Below are positions 22,437-34,800 of a stretch of 64,000 nt of DNA, in pieces; the first letter of the stretch is position 1, and each line of letters opens with the position of its first letter. Below the pieces are notes generated by a model. The model made no database searches and was not told the DNA's origin. It was given only the letters and a program-made list of their open reading frames with translations. The position numbers and the translations under genes were made by a program. The stretch lies in the NCBI GenBank assembly GCA_003415625.1, contig PYIU01000002.1, positions 4,402,001 through 4,466,000 of the forward strand, read 5' to 3'. The DNA comes from Aquanectria penicillioides (Eukaryota; Ascomycota; Sordariomycetes; Hypocreales; Nectriaceae).

Positions 22437-23539
22437 ATGTGGCAATCCCTCCCGCAACTGAGACGATTGGCTGTTGTTGGCCTGGCCTTTATGGTACCCG
22501 GTGGGTAGCACGATCAAGCCAGAAAAAAAGGTGTGATGTACGATTCTGACGTCTAATTCAAGCAAATTCATATGCCAAACTAGATGGAGGCATTGACGAC
22601 TCTAGAATTATGGTTGGGGGTAATGTGGACCTCCGACTGATGGCTCTTGGGGCTTCCATCACTAGGGGCAAAGGATCCGACGACGGCAACGGCTACCGCA
22701 AGGACCTGCGAGATCTGCTTGTAGCAGACGGGAACAAAGTTGACATGGTCGGGTCGCAGAAATCAGGAAACATGGACGATAACGAGCACGAGGGATGGGA
22801 TGGTCTCAGAATTGACCAGGTCTTAAAGAAAGCCCAAGAATCCGTACCCGAGCGATTGCCCAATCTCATCACCATCAATGTCGGCACGAACGACTGCGCT
22901 CAAGACTATGACATCGAGAATGCGGCGGACCGTATGGAAGAAATGCTCGAGTTCTTGTGGAAGGCATCTCCAAAGGCCAGCATCATCCTGTCGACATTGC
23001 TGGTGAATGGTGACGCAAATGTGGAGAAGCGGGTGTTGGATGTGAACAAGCAGCTCACGGCACTCGGCGAGAAGATGACGGCCAAATCCAAGAAGGTCAT
23101 CTTGGTAGACATGCACTCAAGCGACGGGCCGCAGAAGGACGAGTTGGTGGACGGCGTACACCCCAACTCAAGCGGGTACAACAAGATGGCAAAGATCTGG
23201 TTCAAGGGGATCGAGGATGCCGCCTCGAGAGGGTGGCTGGAGACACCCCAAGTCCTTCCCTCCGGGACCACTTCCACGAAGTTATCTGCAACAGCGACTT
23301 CAACGGCAAATTCAACAGCGCCAACAGGGACGAACACACCGGGTGCATCGACAATAGCGACGTCAGGCGCTGTGACCAACAATACGGCTCAGTCGACGGT
23401 TGGGTCTACGACTCCCTCAGCATCTGGCCAAGGCCCATCAGCCCAAACTTCGCAGGAAGGTTCCAAGGCATCAAGGGCCACAGGATATCCAAAAGTGGCA
23501 TTGGTTTTAGCGGTTGGCACACTTGTATTGCTTGCATAG
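22437..23539 (+). CDS. GPI-type secreted SGNH/GDSL esterase (CE3-like)
   Basis: Two exons, 22437-22500 and 22584-23539, encode 339 residues; the 83-nt intron runs GTGGGT...AACTAG. The first exon supplies a signal peptide (MWQSLPQLRRLAVVGLAFM), so the ATG at 22610 inside exon 2 is not the start. SGNH hydrolase blocks are clear: LRLMALGASITRG with the nucleophile Ser near residue 46, INVGTNDC, and DGVHPNSSGY with the Asp-x-x-His pair. This pattern resembles carbohydrate esterase family 3. After the domain comes a Ser/Thr/Ala-rich linker suited to O-mannosylation, then a C-terminal hydrophobic stretch VALVLAVGTLVLLA ending the protein. That is a GPI-attachment pattern, so the enzyme is probably displayed on the plasma membrane or cell wall. 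The substrate, perhaps acetylated polysaccharide, is inferred. Confidence 0.9.
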
Positions 23540-24083
23540 AAAGTCTGATACCCTTATCCCTTCAAACCCAAAGCGTTCATTCTTAGTATTTTCCCTCTTC
23601 TCAAATCGTGCAACCCTTCCTGAAAAGCGAAACTCCATCTAATCGATTCTTGGGGGTTCTTTCTTGTTGTATGCACTTGTATTCTTTCATCCCTACCTTC
23701 CCTTCAGGGTGAATGGTGAAGTTGCTGCTCAAGGGAAGGAGTTGCCATCGCGTAGTCAGCCTACCTTAGCAGTCAGCCTCTGTCTACCTTCGCTATTGTG
23801 TGTCTTCGGGAATCATCGGCTACCCTCCAACGTCCCCATATATTCATCAATCCAAAGCATCCATAAAATAAAGCCTCCGGTCCAGCCCCTTCTGCGCAAG
23901 TGCCGGTAGTGTCCTGCAGTCACTCGCTTACACATAACCTACTCATCCCGTTATTATCATCCACCCGACACTCGACTCAAACTCAACGCAACGCAACACA
24001 ACTGTAACACGGCAAGACTGAAGTCGAAACCTGCAAACTACCATACTCTGGTAATATACAGTGATTCTCGCTTCTGTTTCAAC
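23540..24083. other. intergenic
   Basis: No gene is seen. AATAAA-like words near 23868 may serve the esterase gene. The right side is the presumed promoter of the next gene. Confidence 0.5.
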
Positions 24084-25961
24084 ATGAATGAGCGCGCTCA
24101 AAACCATCCACTCTATCACAGACCCCGACCTATCTGCTCCTGGCCACTGAACGATCCATGGATCGGCGAAGTAAGGGACAATCGCAGGCGGTACCTGAGT
24201 CCGGACGAAAAGGCCCCCGATGTCTTCGACTATGCAACTATCAGGTACCGCGAGAACGAAGACGAGGTTTGGTGCGGAGTCCTCTCTATCAGGTCTCTCA
24301 TCCACATCTATCGCAACTATAGTGGACCAGATGAACGCCCGCAGTATACCAATGAGATCCTTGGTCCGCCTAGTCGACTTAGGGGATTCATCTTTGACAG
24401 GGTCTATACGCTTGTAGAAAGTTGGGAAATGGCACAGAGGCGATGGGTGGCTAATGCTCGATTCAGCGTGTTTTATGGAGAGGGTCTTAGCTTCTCAAGC
24501 ACCCCAGACCCGCGAGATTTATTTGATATTCGCCAGAGTCGATTTCCAGACCAGCCTTGGGACCCCGACGGAAAGGTTTGGAAGCCAGAGAAAGAATCAA
24601 TCAAAAGATGGGGCACGTGTGTGGCAATAAACATGATGGATCACATCACTCTTGAACAAAGCCCGGGAGCTTCCATCACAAGCAAGCTAAAGCGCCTGTC
24701 ACTGATGCCGAGTGCCGTCTTGTGCTCCCCAATTGCCAACTTCATGAAGGCAAACCGATGCTCAAGCAGTTTTATTTTCCCACCTGAAATATTTGACAAT
24801 ATCCTGTTCTTCTCAGCCGAACTTCGCATCAACATGCTCGCACAGACTACTACAGTCGCACATTCAGAGGACGAATGGGGTCATTGGTCGTTCACCTCGT
24901 CAGAACGGCAATGTTTAGAACATGCAAAAATTCCCAAGTGCCTCTGGGCAGCAATCGCAAGTATTCCGATCTTCCACGTCTGTCAATTTTAGCGTCACTG
25001 TTTACTGGAAGGTCTTTGGAGGAAATTCATGATCAAAGACCATCGGGCAAAGAAATACCGATGGAATGAAAAGGCTCTTGCAAGGTGGACATACACGCTT
25101 GACAAGGTGGTCTGTCTCTCGGCTCGGTAGTGTCCGGGCGAGGACGACATCATCATTCCAACACAGGAAGATCCAGAGACCATCATGTTCCGCCCGAAAG
25201 CACTCTGGCAGATTGGGACCATAAACCCTCGAATTCCTACGTTACATAGCCCGCCTATGACACAGCCCTTGAAGCTTAGCTCAATAGCCGATGATCTGAA
25301 GCGAACCAACGACAGCGTGATGAGAGGCGGGGATGATGTGACATTCAACAAGGCTGATCCGGCTTCATCACCTCCGTGGTGGGCTGAAAATTGCTCTGCC
25401 AGACGACCGCTGTCCCGTGTGTTCAGAACGTACCCGCCAGACCAGAAGGACGTTCCGGGGCTTGGATTTCACCCCGTCAAACCTCACACCATGGGGGTTT
25501 CCGGGGTTCTGCAGATCGAAGTCATATGGTCAATCTCCCGAAAGGCGCTTGCTACTCCTGTCACAACTCTGCTCAATATGATCCCAGATACCGAGTGTCA
25601 GGTGGCGGTCATTGTTATCAAGATGACAGATGGCGACGAGCGATTTGCTAGGATGAACCCTAGACAAGCTGCCTTTTACGCCTCGTTCTTGTTCCCAGAT
25701 GCCCTGGCAGCAGTCGGTGAACAGATCGGTCTGTTCTTTGATACCATCGCGATGAGCATCTCGACCGGACAGACGGGTCTGTGTCCCCGACACTGTCCTC
25801 TAGTCAACTGTCCCGGCTCGAGGGGAAGCCATGAACCTGACTGTGGTCACGCCGATGCCCCCCTCCTACACTGGATCCCTAGAGTTTATGTCAAGTTGGA
25901 TCCGGTTCTTGGCGAGTCATCCGCATGGTTCGCCCGACCACTGCTGGACCCGCATCTATAA
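24084..25961 (+). CDS. hypothetical F-box-like protein with two in-frame TAG codons
   Basis: I do not recognise a named family. One reading frame runs from ATG 24084 to 25961 and looks protein-like throughout (WKPEKESIKRWGTCVAIN, KDHRAKKYRWNEKALARW, TIMFRPKALWQIGTINPR), but TAG codons interrupt it at 24990-24992 and 25128-25130. An F-box-like segment (FIFPPEIFDNILFFSAEL) lies near residue 235. The last 200 residues include a Cys/His cluster (CPRHCPLVNCPGSRG, then HEPDCGHADAP). The first TAG could be removed only by a very short 36-nt GC-AG intron (GCAAGT...TTTTAG). The second could be removed by a 60-nt GTGGTC...ACACAG intron; both would keep the frame. Otherwise the gene is a pseudogene or is read in two parts. 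Confidence 0.55.
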
Positions 25962-26768
25962 CTACATTTCACGCGATGCTCAGTTCGGGCCACCAATGAA
26001 GTGCTGAGACTTGGCCAATGAGTCAACCCCGGGAAAGCGCTTGGCCACTGACCGGAGCGGCATTTATCGCAGTGGACCTTGGATCTAGGACTCCGGGTGC
26101 TGGTGCTGGGATCATGCAAGAGGGACTTTGGGGGCGGGCAGCATCTGGCAGTTGACTTTCCTTCTGAGAAGCGAGGGGCACCGACAGATGGCACATGTTA
26201 CTCACAGATCCAGTCATTACAGTCATTACAGTCATCAGCAGCGACTCATATTACTCTAGCATCTTAGCGGTTTTGAATTCATCACAAAGATTTGCATGGC
26301 ATTTGGAGACACACAAGTTTGGCATGATTGATGTGGGTTTGATTTCTAATCCCTAGCAGGAGAAAGAGAGGCGTCCTCTATTCCAGTGAAAAAAAAATAA
26401 CAGATCTCGCAAAAGCTGCTGGTGCTGTGCTCTGTGATAGCCAATTTGTTTCCTCAGCTTCTCCTAACTTTCATCAATCTTCATCCTCACTCTTCCATCC
26501 ACCCGTCTTTCTTGTCAATTCGTCCAAGCAAATGACAAAAGCCATGTAAGGCCAGAAAAAAAAGGTACATGAGTCCGCTCTTATTACATGAGAAGGTCGT
26601 CTTCCACGCTGTGTGACCTTGAAAACAAAAAAATCTGTCGTAAATTCATAAAAGAACCAAAAAAGAAGCATTGGTGTTTTTCGCCGGGGTTTGATACAAT
26701 CTCAAGGTGAATCATCCATTATTCCGGTTCCCTGAACAAGGGAAAGCCGTCCTCCTCCAAGAGACTTT
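25962..26768. other. intergenic between convergent genes
   Basis: This 0.8 kb gap carries the 3' flanks of two convergent genes. Three tandem CAGTCATTA-type words lie near 26214-26236. No gene is seen. Confidence 0.5.
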
Positions 26769-29105
26769 TTACTCTTGGAAATTCTGGAGGTCGACACTAG
26801 CCCAATCAATGGGGAAAAGTTCCTGAGTGGTCTGAGAGAAGCCAACACCGGCGCTGGGGATCTCTCCGAAGAGTGGCTGAATATCGTTCGCCTTGAAGTT
26901 GTTGGTAGGGAACAATTGAAAGTCAATGCCGTCGCCGTTGTACGAGTCATCAAAGCCCTCGTCAACGTCACGCAAAGAGCTGGGGGTGAAAAGCATGGCG
27001 TTCTCTTGCCCAACCGGTGAGAAGTGAGGGGCAGCAGTCGGGACAGGGCACTGCTGGGGTGCCGGCTGGAACAAGGGCATCTGCTGCTGCGCCATCAACT
27101 TCGGGTTGTACATTGCCACCTGCTCAGGAGTAGGGATCTGGGCAGGGACTTGAACGTGGGCGGCGTAGAGGTCCTCATCGTTGAGGATAAAAGCCGAGCC
27201 GTTTTGGTAAGGAGCATATTGCTCATAGGAGCTGGCAGAGGCGGGAGAGGTGTTCTCGAGCCCCAAGTCCATGGCGTCCAGGGTCTCGGGCTGAATGCCG
27301 TAGGTAGAGATCCAGTCCGAATCAGTAGGGTAGAGAGGGAAGTCATTGGTCATGAACTGAGGAGCGCTCTCTTGGGGAGGAGTAGGGACGCTGTAAGCGG
27401 GAGTGGTGGAAGGCGTTGACACGCTGCCCAGAGGAGGGGTTTGCTGGGCAGTGCTGGCGGGCTTGGTCGTCGGCAGCTTCTTGCCGTTGGTCTTGGTTCG
27501 GACATAGGTCCAGCCGTGAGCCTTCTCCATGTGCTGTTTGCAGTTGGACTCGCGCTTAGACTTGTACGGGCAAGGCTTGAACATGCACTCATACATGGCA
27601 GGGGCATCCGAGTGCTTGTCGTTGATGTGACGGTCCATCTCCTTCTCCGTAGGCCATCCGTACTGGTGATACTTGCAAGTGGGAATGGGGCACTTCCATG
27701 GGCGGGAGTGCGTCTTCTCGTGCTTGGTCAAGTCGCAAGGGCGCTTGAACTCCTTGTTGCATCCAGGCTCGCGGCACTTCTTGGGCGCCAGCTCCTCGGG
27801 GGTAGCGTTCTTCTTGCGACGAGCCATGGATCGCATAATCTCCTCCTCGTCCTCGCGCTGCTGGCTCAGAGAGCGCTTCATCTTAATGGGAGACTCGGCT
27901 ACGTCAACGGGCTTACCGGTAGCCATCGAGATGTGAGTGCCGTCCTTGCGGACGCGAACGAGCTCGGCGGGGCGGCCGTTCTCAGCAATACCACCAATGA
28001 GCTTGATCTCATCGGCTCTTAATGGGGAGTTAGTCGGGTGGTCCAGAGGGACAAAATTGGGCACATACGCGTCGACATCCATGTCTTCAGGGCCGTCCTT
28101 AGCGGCGGCTAGTTGTCTGCCGTACTCAAGAATCTGATCCTTGAGGTCGATGAAGTATCCGTTAGTGTAAGGTCGATCTCCTGGTCGGGTCTGTTCGCGG
28201 TCGCTGAGATATTCGACGGTCGCTTGAATGCATCGGATCGACGTAAGACAGAAATCAAGGTACAAAGCGGCGGTCTTGGTCCTCTCCTTCAGGCACAACC
28301 TCCGATAAGCATCTCCCCAAACACCAACATCAGTCAGAAGCTGACTTACCGGAGCCATAAAGATGAGCGTCTTTTCCAAATCTCGCAGGCAGATAATTTC
28401 CTTTGATCGAATGCGTCGAGGGATATCGAGCACGATAGGCTCGAAGTCCTTGAGTGTGGGCTTGGCCAGAAGTGGCCGAAGAGTGTGTTCGTGAATGCGG
28501 TTAATGGCCTTAGGGCCGAGGGTGGGAAGCTTCTCCATGGTGGAAGAGGCAGCAGAGCGGGTGATGGCGGATCGGGTAGTCTGGGCCTTGGTGTCCTTCT
28601 TGGACGCAGGCTCGGCAGCGCGCTTCTCGTTGGTGGAAGCGATGGAAGTGCCGAGGCCGCTATCAGAGGCGTGGTGACGAGAGCGGCGGACGGATCGAGG
28701 GCGGAGAACTCGCCTCTCGGCCTCCTTTGCCATGGCGGGGTCGACGACGGGGAGGTCGAGGAAACCGCGGGGGACAGGCAGACTGGTGTCACGAAGAGTC
28801 TTGGGCTTGGAGGTCTTGGGCGACAGGGAAAGAGCCTCAGTCTTGGACAAGGCTTCGTCGATGTCGTTCAGGGTCAAGGCGATGCGACGGCGGTTGGCAT
28901 CGACAACATCATCCAGGTGAGACTGAGATCGAGACAGGCGAGGAGGGACAAAGGTGAGGTCCAAATCCGAAGAGGAAGGAGATGTAGGAGAATGAAAGGT
29001 GGCACCCTTACGAAGGGTCATGTTGGTCTTAAGTGAAAGAGTATTCTCAGAATCGGTGCCCGGACGAGTCACCGGAGTCCTTCGACGAGGGTTGGAGAAG
29101 GACAT
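26769..29105 (-). CDS. C2H2 zinc-finger transcription factor
   Basis: The uninterrupted frame encodes up to 778 residues. The N-terminal part is basic and Ser-rich. A conserved helical region (DLEKTLIFMAP and CLTSIRCIQATVEYLSDREQ) precedes a cluster of three C2H2 fingers at about residues 445-535: CREPGCNKEFKRPCDLTKHEKTH, split here as CREPGCNKEF and DLTKHEKTH; CPIPTCKYHQYGW with HINDKH; and CMFKPCPYKSKRESN with HMEKAH. The C-terminus is Pro/Gln/Asn-rich with acidic patches, like an activation domain. A nuclear DNA-binding regulator is therefore likely; targets are unknown. A perfect donor (GTAAGTCAGC) at 28349 inside the frame suggests that a 63-nt segment down to 28287 may be an in-frame intron. 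That would shorten the protein by 21 residues. Confidence 0.88.
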   Translation of the reverse strand: MSFSNPRRRTPVTRPGTDSENTLSLKTNMTLRKGATFHSPTSPSSSDLDLTFVPPRLSRSQSHLDDVVDANRRRIALTLNDIDEALSKTEALSLSPKTSKPKTLRDTSLPVPRGFLDLPVVDPAMAKEAERRVLRPRSVRRSRHHASDSGLGTSIASTNEKRAAEPASKKDTKAQTTRSAITRSAASSTMEKLPTLGPKAINRIHEHTLRPLLAKPTLKDFEPIVLDIPRRIRSKEIICLRDLEKTLIFMAPVSQLLTDVGVWGDAYRRLCLKERTKTAALYLDFCLTSIRCIQATVEYLSDREQTRPGDRPYTNGYFIDLKDQILEYGRQLAAAKDGPEDMDVDAYVPNFVPLDHPTNSPLRADEIKLIGGIAENGRPAELVRVRKDGTHISMATGKPVDVAESPIKMKRSLSQQREDEEEIMRSMARRKKNATPEELAPKKCREPGCNKEFKRPCDLTKHEKTHSRPWKCPIPTCKYHQYGWPTEKEMDRHINDKHSDAPAMYECMFKPCPYKSKRESNCKQHMEKAHGWTYVRTKTNGKKLPTTKPASTAQQTPPLGSVSTPSTTPAYSVPTPPQESAPQFMTNDFPLYPTDSDWISTYGIQPETLDAMDLGLENTSPASASSYEQYAPYQNGSAFILNDEDLYAAHVQVPAQIPTPEQVAMYNPKLMAQQQMPLFQPAPQQCPVPTAAPHFSPVGQENAMLFTPSSLRDVDEGFDDSYNGDGIDFQLFPTNNFKANDIQPLFGEIPSAGVGFSQTTQELFPIDWASVDLQNFQE

Positions 29106-30482
29106 GGCTTAGACTTGGGGGTGGGGAACGGCAGACGGGGACAGTCGACTGATGGCCGCGGGTGTCCTGAAGCTGGGATAGGGGAGTAGCGTTAGTTGTC
29201 TGGATTGAAAGTCGATGCAAGCAAGTAGTGGAGGAGGGCGGCAGGTGAGTCACAGTCCTGGTTCCTAATTCCCACACCCGGGTTTGATGTGGAAAGGCCT
29301 AGACTAGATGGATGTCGACTGAGTGTTGCTTGGGATAGGATGGGGGGGATTGGCCAGTGACGGCGGTTTGGGGACTTGCTGGGGCTGTTCGGGATGGAAG
29401 AACGGGCAGAGCAGGGTTTGGGATGGGAGAGGAGAGCGGGAATGGAGAGGGGGAGAGGCCAAGAGAGAGGAGAAGACAGAAGAGAGGCGTCGTACCCAGT
29501 TGCTACGTCCAAGGGCGTAGCCAGATGTCGAAGATGTTGTTCAAGGGGCGCACAGATGCAGTTTGCGGGCGCGAGCGGATGACGATGGAACGACGAGGAA
29601 AGACGGGCGACGATGAGTCGGAGGTCGGAAATATATCTCGCAGTCGACGGGGCGTTGACAAGACAGGGCGGTGCGCGGCTCGAGACTCGAGGGTCGGCGA
29701 GAAGTAATGAAATGGGGATATGGATTGATGGGATGTGTGCGAGAGAGGCGGGTGGAACTGGAGGGAAGGACGGGGCGCCAAAGGTATATGAAGAATGGGG
29801 GGGAGAGGAGGCACACAGATGCAGGAGGCGCCGGGGTCAGACAATGAGCAGTGAGGAGTGGGATGCGGGCGACTCGAGCAGGACGAGAGGTGGGTTGTTG
29901 ACGGTTGAAAAGGCGGCGGCCTCAGGACGAGAAGTAATGGGGGAGTGAGAAGTGATGAAAGGGAGGGAGAGAGCAGCGAGAGGGAGTGGGAAGAGTTGAT
30001 GACGGACGGGCGCGGAGGTTGATGGGGCTCTGGCGGCGCTGGGCCCACGCTCACGAGCGATGGAGGACGGGCATTGGCAATGCGCTACCAATGCCAGTGG
30101 GTTGTACGGGCTATGGGCCACGGGTGCTTAGAAACCAGTCCCAACTGGGTCCGGCCTGGGGGGGTTTCTCTCAGCCCACGGCTGGGGCTCCCAGGCTGTT
30201 GCCTAGAGCTCCGGCCAATCACGCGCTAGCGGGCGCCCTGGCTGAGGCGAAGCCTGTGCGGAGGAGGCGCATCCCTGCCGCAAGTCGCGACTGCTAGCAG
30301 TGCTGGCGCTGCGATACATTGTGCACTAACAGATTTCCATCAAGGTTGCGGGAGCACGCGAGAGCACGCGAGAGCATCCAGATGCCAGCACCCGTCGCCG
30401 CAATCAAACCAGACGCTTGCACTGCCTCGCCCACGAAATTGAAGCTGACTTGAAGCTGACTGTCTGTGTGTGTGTGTGTGTG

Positions 30483-30603
<121 letters not shown>

Positions 30604-32939
30604 GTCTGCTGGACACCCATGCATGCTCACACACATACAAGCCGTTTCGCAGCACCTCTCGCCCTCTCGCCCTCTAGCCCTCTAGCTCTCTAGCTCTCTA
30701 GCCCTCTCTCACACGCTCTCTTTCATTCCCACCCCCAGTCGGATGCCACGGCTCCATGGCCTTCTGGCTACTGCGGCAAGTACCTCCTCTATCGTGGGTC
30801 CCCGTCCGCGCCCGCCAGCAATCCCGCCCAGAGGCCCCAGACACTCCCAGACACACAAAGTCCGCCGCAACGGTTGGTTTGGCTCCTTCGCACAGCTGCC
30901 CATTTCGGTCACCTTAGTCAGTCGGCCAAGCTCCGTGAGCGGGTTTGAACCGTTCGCAACAATAGACACGAGGCGCCGCGTGCCATGGCGACGCTTGCAG
31001 AGGCAGACAAATTCTCAGGCCTCTGAGTGCTCCAGAGCAGGGCCTCGTGGGAATGTTAGGGGGCCGAAGGACCTTCTCATTGCGTACCCAGATGTCGTGG
31101 CCACATCCCACCCCTCTTTTTGGGACTTTTTTTTTTGCTTTCTTTTCGTGACAGGTTTTCTTTAGATAGGTATGACGGCCACCGTGTGTTTTGCCAAGAC
31201 CAACATTTTTGGAAACAAAGCGCTCCTTTTCTGTAACCCCCCTTCCCCTTGCCCTTCCTTCATCTATTTCCATTTTCCTCCTCCCGGGGCTGCGGATGAG
31301 GGGCGTGGTGAGAACAGGATACGATGAAGGATCATAGAGCGGTGCGCAGTATTTGGCGTTGACAACAACAGCGAGTAAGATTCTGATCTGATTTGATCTG
31401 ATCTGATCTGCACTACGCTGTCTTGTTTTTCTGCACTCCCTTCGCCTGAGAAGGCGAACGTCCGGCTTGGCCCACGGTGATGGCCCTGGCGCCCTTGGTG
31501 GAAGTGGTGGAGGTGGAGGTGGTGGAGATGGTGGTGACGTCGGAAAGGATGGGGTTTTGAACGTCCCTCTGTCGCTGCCATTTCCGGCACCACTGTCACT
31601 CTCTCCTCCAGTGGTAATGATGGTGCAACCGTCGCCATAAGCCTATCGAAACGCCTTGCGGCAGGGATCGACGCCCGTTTCCCTCCCCGGGTCCCGCTGT
31701 GACCGTCGTTGGTCCCTCACCCGTCCCACCATCTAGTCTAAGTGATGTCCACTAAAAGCTTCACTAGCTCCTGGGCTTTCCATTGGGCTTTCCGCCTGGC
31801 CTCCACTTTCAGGGCAGCAGAAAAGACGACGGCCATGACCCTGATTTTCCGTCAGTCGCGAGAACTTGTCCGGGGAGCGAGTCCGCGCTGCCGGAATGGG
31901 CCGGGCAATTGACTACGGCTATCCATCTTCAAGTGAGTCCCTGCGCTTTTGCTCTGAGGAGAGAGAGGATTTCCTTCGTCGTCGTCGTCTCACGCAGTCT
32001 GTCTCACAAGACGAGTCACACATCGTGTCTGGAGTGCACACACACCCCTGCTCGATTGTCACAGTCGCTGCCACACCTTGGGCCGTTGTTTTGCTTGATC
32101 GCCCACATCCACATCAGAACAATGCCATCCTCTCCCTGCACCCAGTATGCATCCCTCCCCTCCACCTCAGCCTTGTTTTCTGGCTGTGCACTGTGGCCCG
32201 CGATGCGCAGCGCCGCCCAGCCCACTCGCTCCCTTGTCTCTATGCAATGGTCGCCCGACCGACCCAGCGCATTGCAGCACCGACACGGGAGTTTGTTTTA
32301 CTCTGCATCGCAGAAAGCTTCAGGTCTCGTGGCTGAGGCGATATGACACAAAACCCCCGGAGGAGGGGGGGGAGGGGGCAGACCTCGACAGAGCATGGGG
32401 TGTCAACTGCAAATCCTAGGTTCTAGAGCCATTTGTTCCCTGTAACTTAACATGCCTTGGTGGACAAAGTCCCTCCCGGTCTATCTATCGTCACTGGCCA
32501 CCATGACGTCGTGGGGTTCGCCGCCCCGACGTTTGGCGGCAGGGTGAATGGACAACAAAACAAACAACCACAACCACAAGCAGAATGAAAAGCAACAGCC
32601 GACTCAATAACCCATGGATTGCATGGCACTGACGCAACGCGCAACGCACATTCTGGATGCAACGTTTGCTCTTTTCGCGTTGCTACACTCTGCCCTTTGG
32701 CCCATCCAATCCTCTTCTCCGTTGCCGTCCTGTCGTCGTCCTGTCGTCGTCCTGCGTTGCGTCGTGTCCTGGATCGTCATCTGCCCACCCTCTTGGCTTC
32801 GCTTGACTTGCCGACCCGGTAGCTCGTCCTACTGGCTGCATCTGCGTGCGTGTATTGCGGGAGCAGGACGTTGGCTCGGAATATCTGGCTTGTCCGCCTT
32901 TCCGCTCGAAACCCTATCGCTCAGGCCTGAAGCGAACAC

Positions 32940-32993
32940 TTCTTTCTCCTCCCCTCTCCTCTCCTCCCCTCCCCTCCCCTCCCCTCCCCTCCC
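32940..32993 (+). repeat. CCCCT/CTCCC low-complexity tract
   Basis: A pyrimidine-only run on the plus strand built mainly of CCCCT pentamers. It may be promoter-proximal polypyrimidine, but no gene starts near it. Confidence 0.75.
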
Positions 32994-34800
32994 ATGGTGG
33001 GCTCATTCTGCATGCATTCAACTCACCGTCGGGCCAATGGTCCCTCTCCTGCTCCGCCTGATCCACACATAGGGCTGGTGGACCAGGGGCAGACAGCGAG
33101 GCCAAGCTAAAGGGCGTTGACTCAACCAATGCTCGGTTCCCCTTTCGGCTCTAATGTGTGCTACTCTGGGCCCCCAAGAAATATCCCCGAGCTCCTAAAT
33201 CCTTGGGAAATGTCCTACATTGCGACCTGTCCCGCAGGTCTGCAATCTCTACCCGGTCGTCCTATGTAGACCTACCTAGATAACCTGCATCGGCAGCCGT
33301 ACCGAAAGGCCACCAAGGCTAGATCGTGACGACTGTTGTTGACGTATCCTCGCAGCGCCGAGCGCCAATCCTGAAACTTGCAGCTGTCCATTCCAAAGTT
33401 CGTCACGCGCCCTCGCAGATTGACTTTGCATGTACTGCACAAACTAAAAAGAAAGAAAAAATTTAATTGAATAAATAAATAAAAAAAATAAGCCCTTTGA
33501 TTCTTGTGTCCGTAACTGGCCGGAATTGGCGGATGAATTCGTATGGAGGCTACGTACGTCCGCAAACCACCCGCCCACTCTTGGCGCAGAACATAACACG
33601 TATCCACGCAATCCACCCGCGTCACCGCAAATCACTTCACCTTTCACTTTGCCAATACGCAAATTCTCATCTTCGCCCTCAGCCTTACCTAGGCCCGGGT
33701 TCGTGTTTTTCCCTCCTCGTCAGGCCAATGGTGTGCCGTTTTATCGGGCAGCCTGCCGAGAGACCCTCCCACGTTGCGTCGGATCGCCTGTCTCGGCCTG
33801 TGAAACCCCAAGGCACCCGTATTTTTCGCTTACAGGGGATACGTACGCAAATGGAGCAGTTTTGGTCCGGCGTCACGCTGATCAGATACGATGCTTATTC
33901 TTTTTTTGCTCTTCCCTGATTTTTTCCCCCCTCTCACTCGATGCATTACTAGTTTATCCCGCCCTTTGACTTTCCCCTTTGACCTGAGACAGCCCCAGTC
34001 TGACTGGTGCTCTATTCGTAGAACGCGGCTCGAATGGCCACTTGGCCCGTTTTGGCGCTGCCAATGTCCAGAACCGTGCCGCGAGCTAAAATTGGAGCCT
34101 CTCTTTTTTTCCACCCTTGAGCGCAAGGCAGCTATTAATTGACCATCCTCATTCGACGGCGCCGGGGCTGAGAAACAAAAATCCCCATTCCATGCCTCGT
34201 TTTAACCCCCCCCCCCTTCCGTTCAACCCATCAATCAGCAGTTGCCTGCTTCAACTAGCACAGATTGTCCTATCAGAGCAGTTCGTGGTCGAGACTTTTT
34301 GTTTGGCATCGTTCCATCTCATCGCGCGAACCATCCCCCACATTTTGAAACTCCAGAATGAGATTACTCCAGGGTAGCTTAGCTTGACTTTCAAACGGCA
34401 GCCTGGCCTCAATCACCAGGCTCCCCAATTATTGGCACTTTTTCTTCTCTCCCCTCTCCATAGCGGACCACTTACTACCCTACATGATGACGCCATTTGA
34501 ATTCCGAATCTATTCCGGATGTTTTTCCAAGACTATTTAGATCGATTCTTTGGGGGCGGCGAATAGCCGCGATAAACTAGCTTAAAATGACTATGACTCA
34601 ATTAAACCATGTTCGACTGGAAATAGACTAGTAGCCATGTTGACTTAATACACTTTCACAATGCACGGATCCACCAAGGAGCAATGACAACAATTGTATT
34701 CACGCGCCATCTACATAGTTCGATAACTCAAGTGTTTACCTCCCTTGTCAAAGCTCCAGCCAATCCCGATCTCAATCATGCTTGCCACGAGGGAACGTAG

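Noticed and set aside
30930..31000. T-arm-like GGTTCAAACCC on the minus strand
   Set aside because: No matching acceptor, D or anticodon stems could be found, so no tRNA is called.
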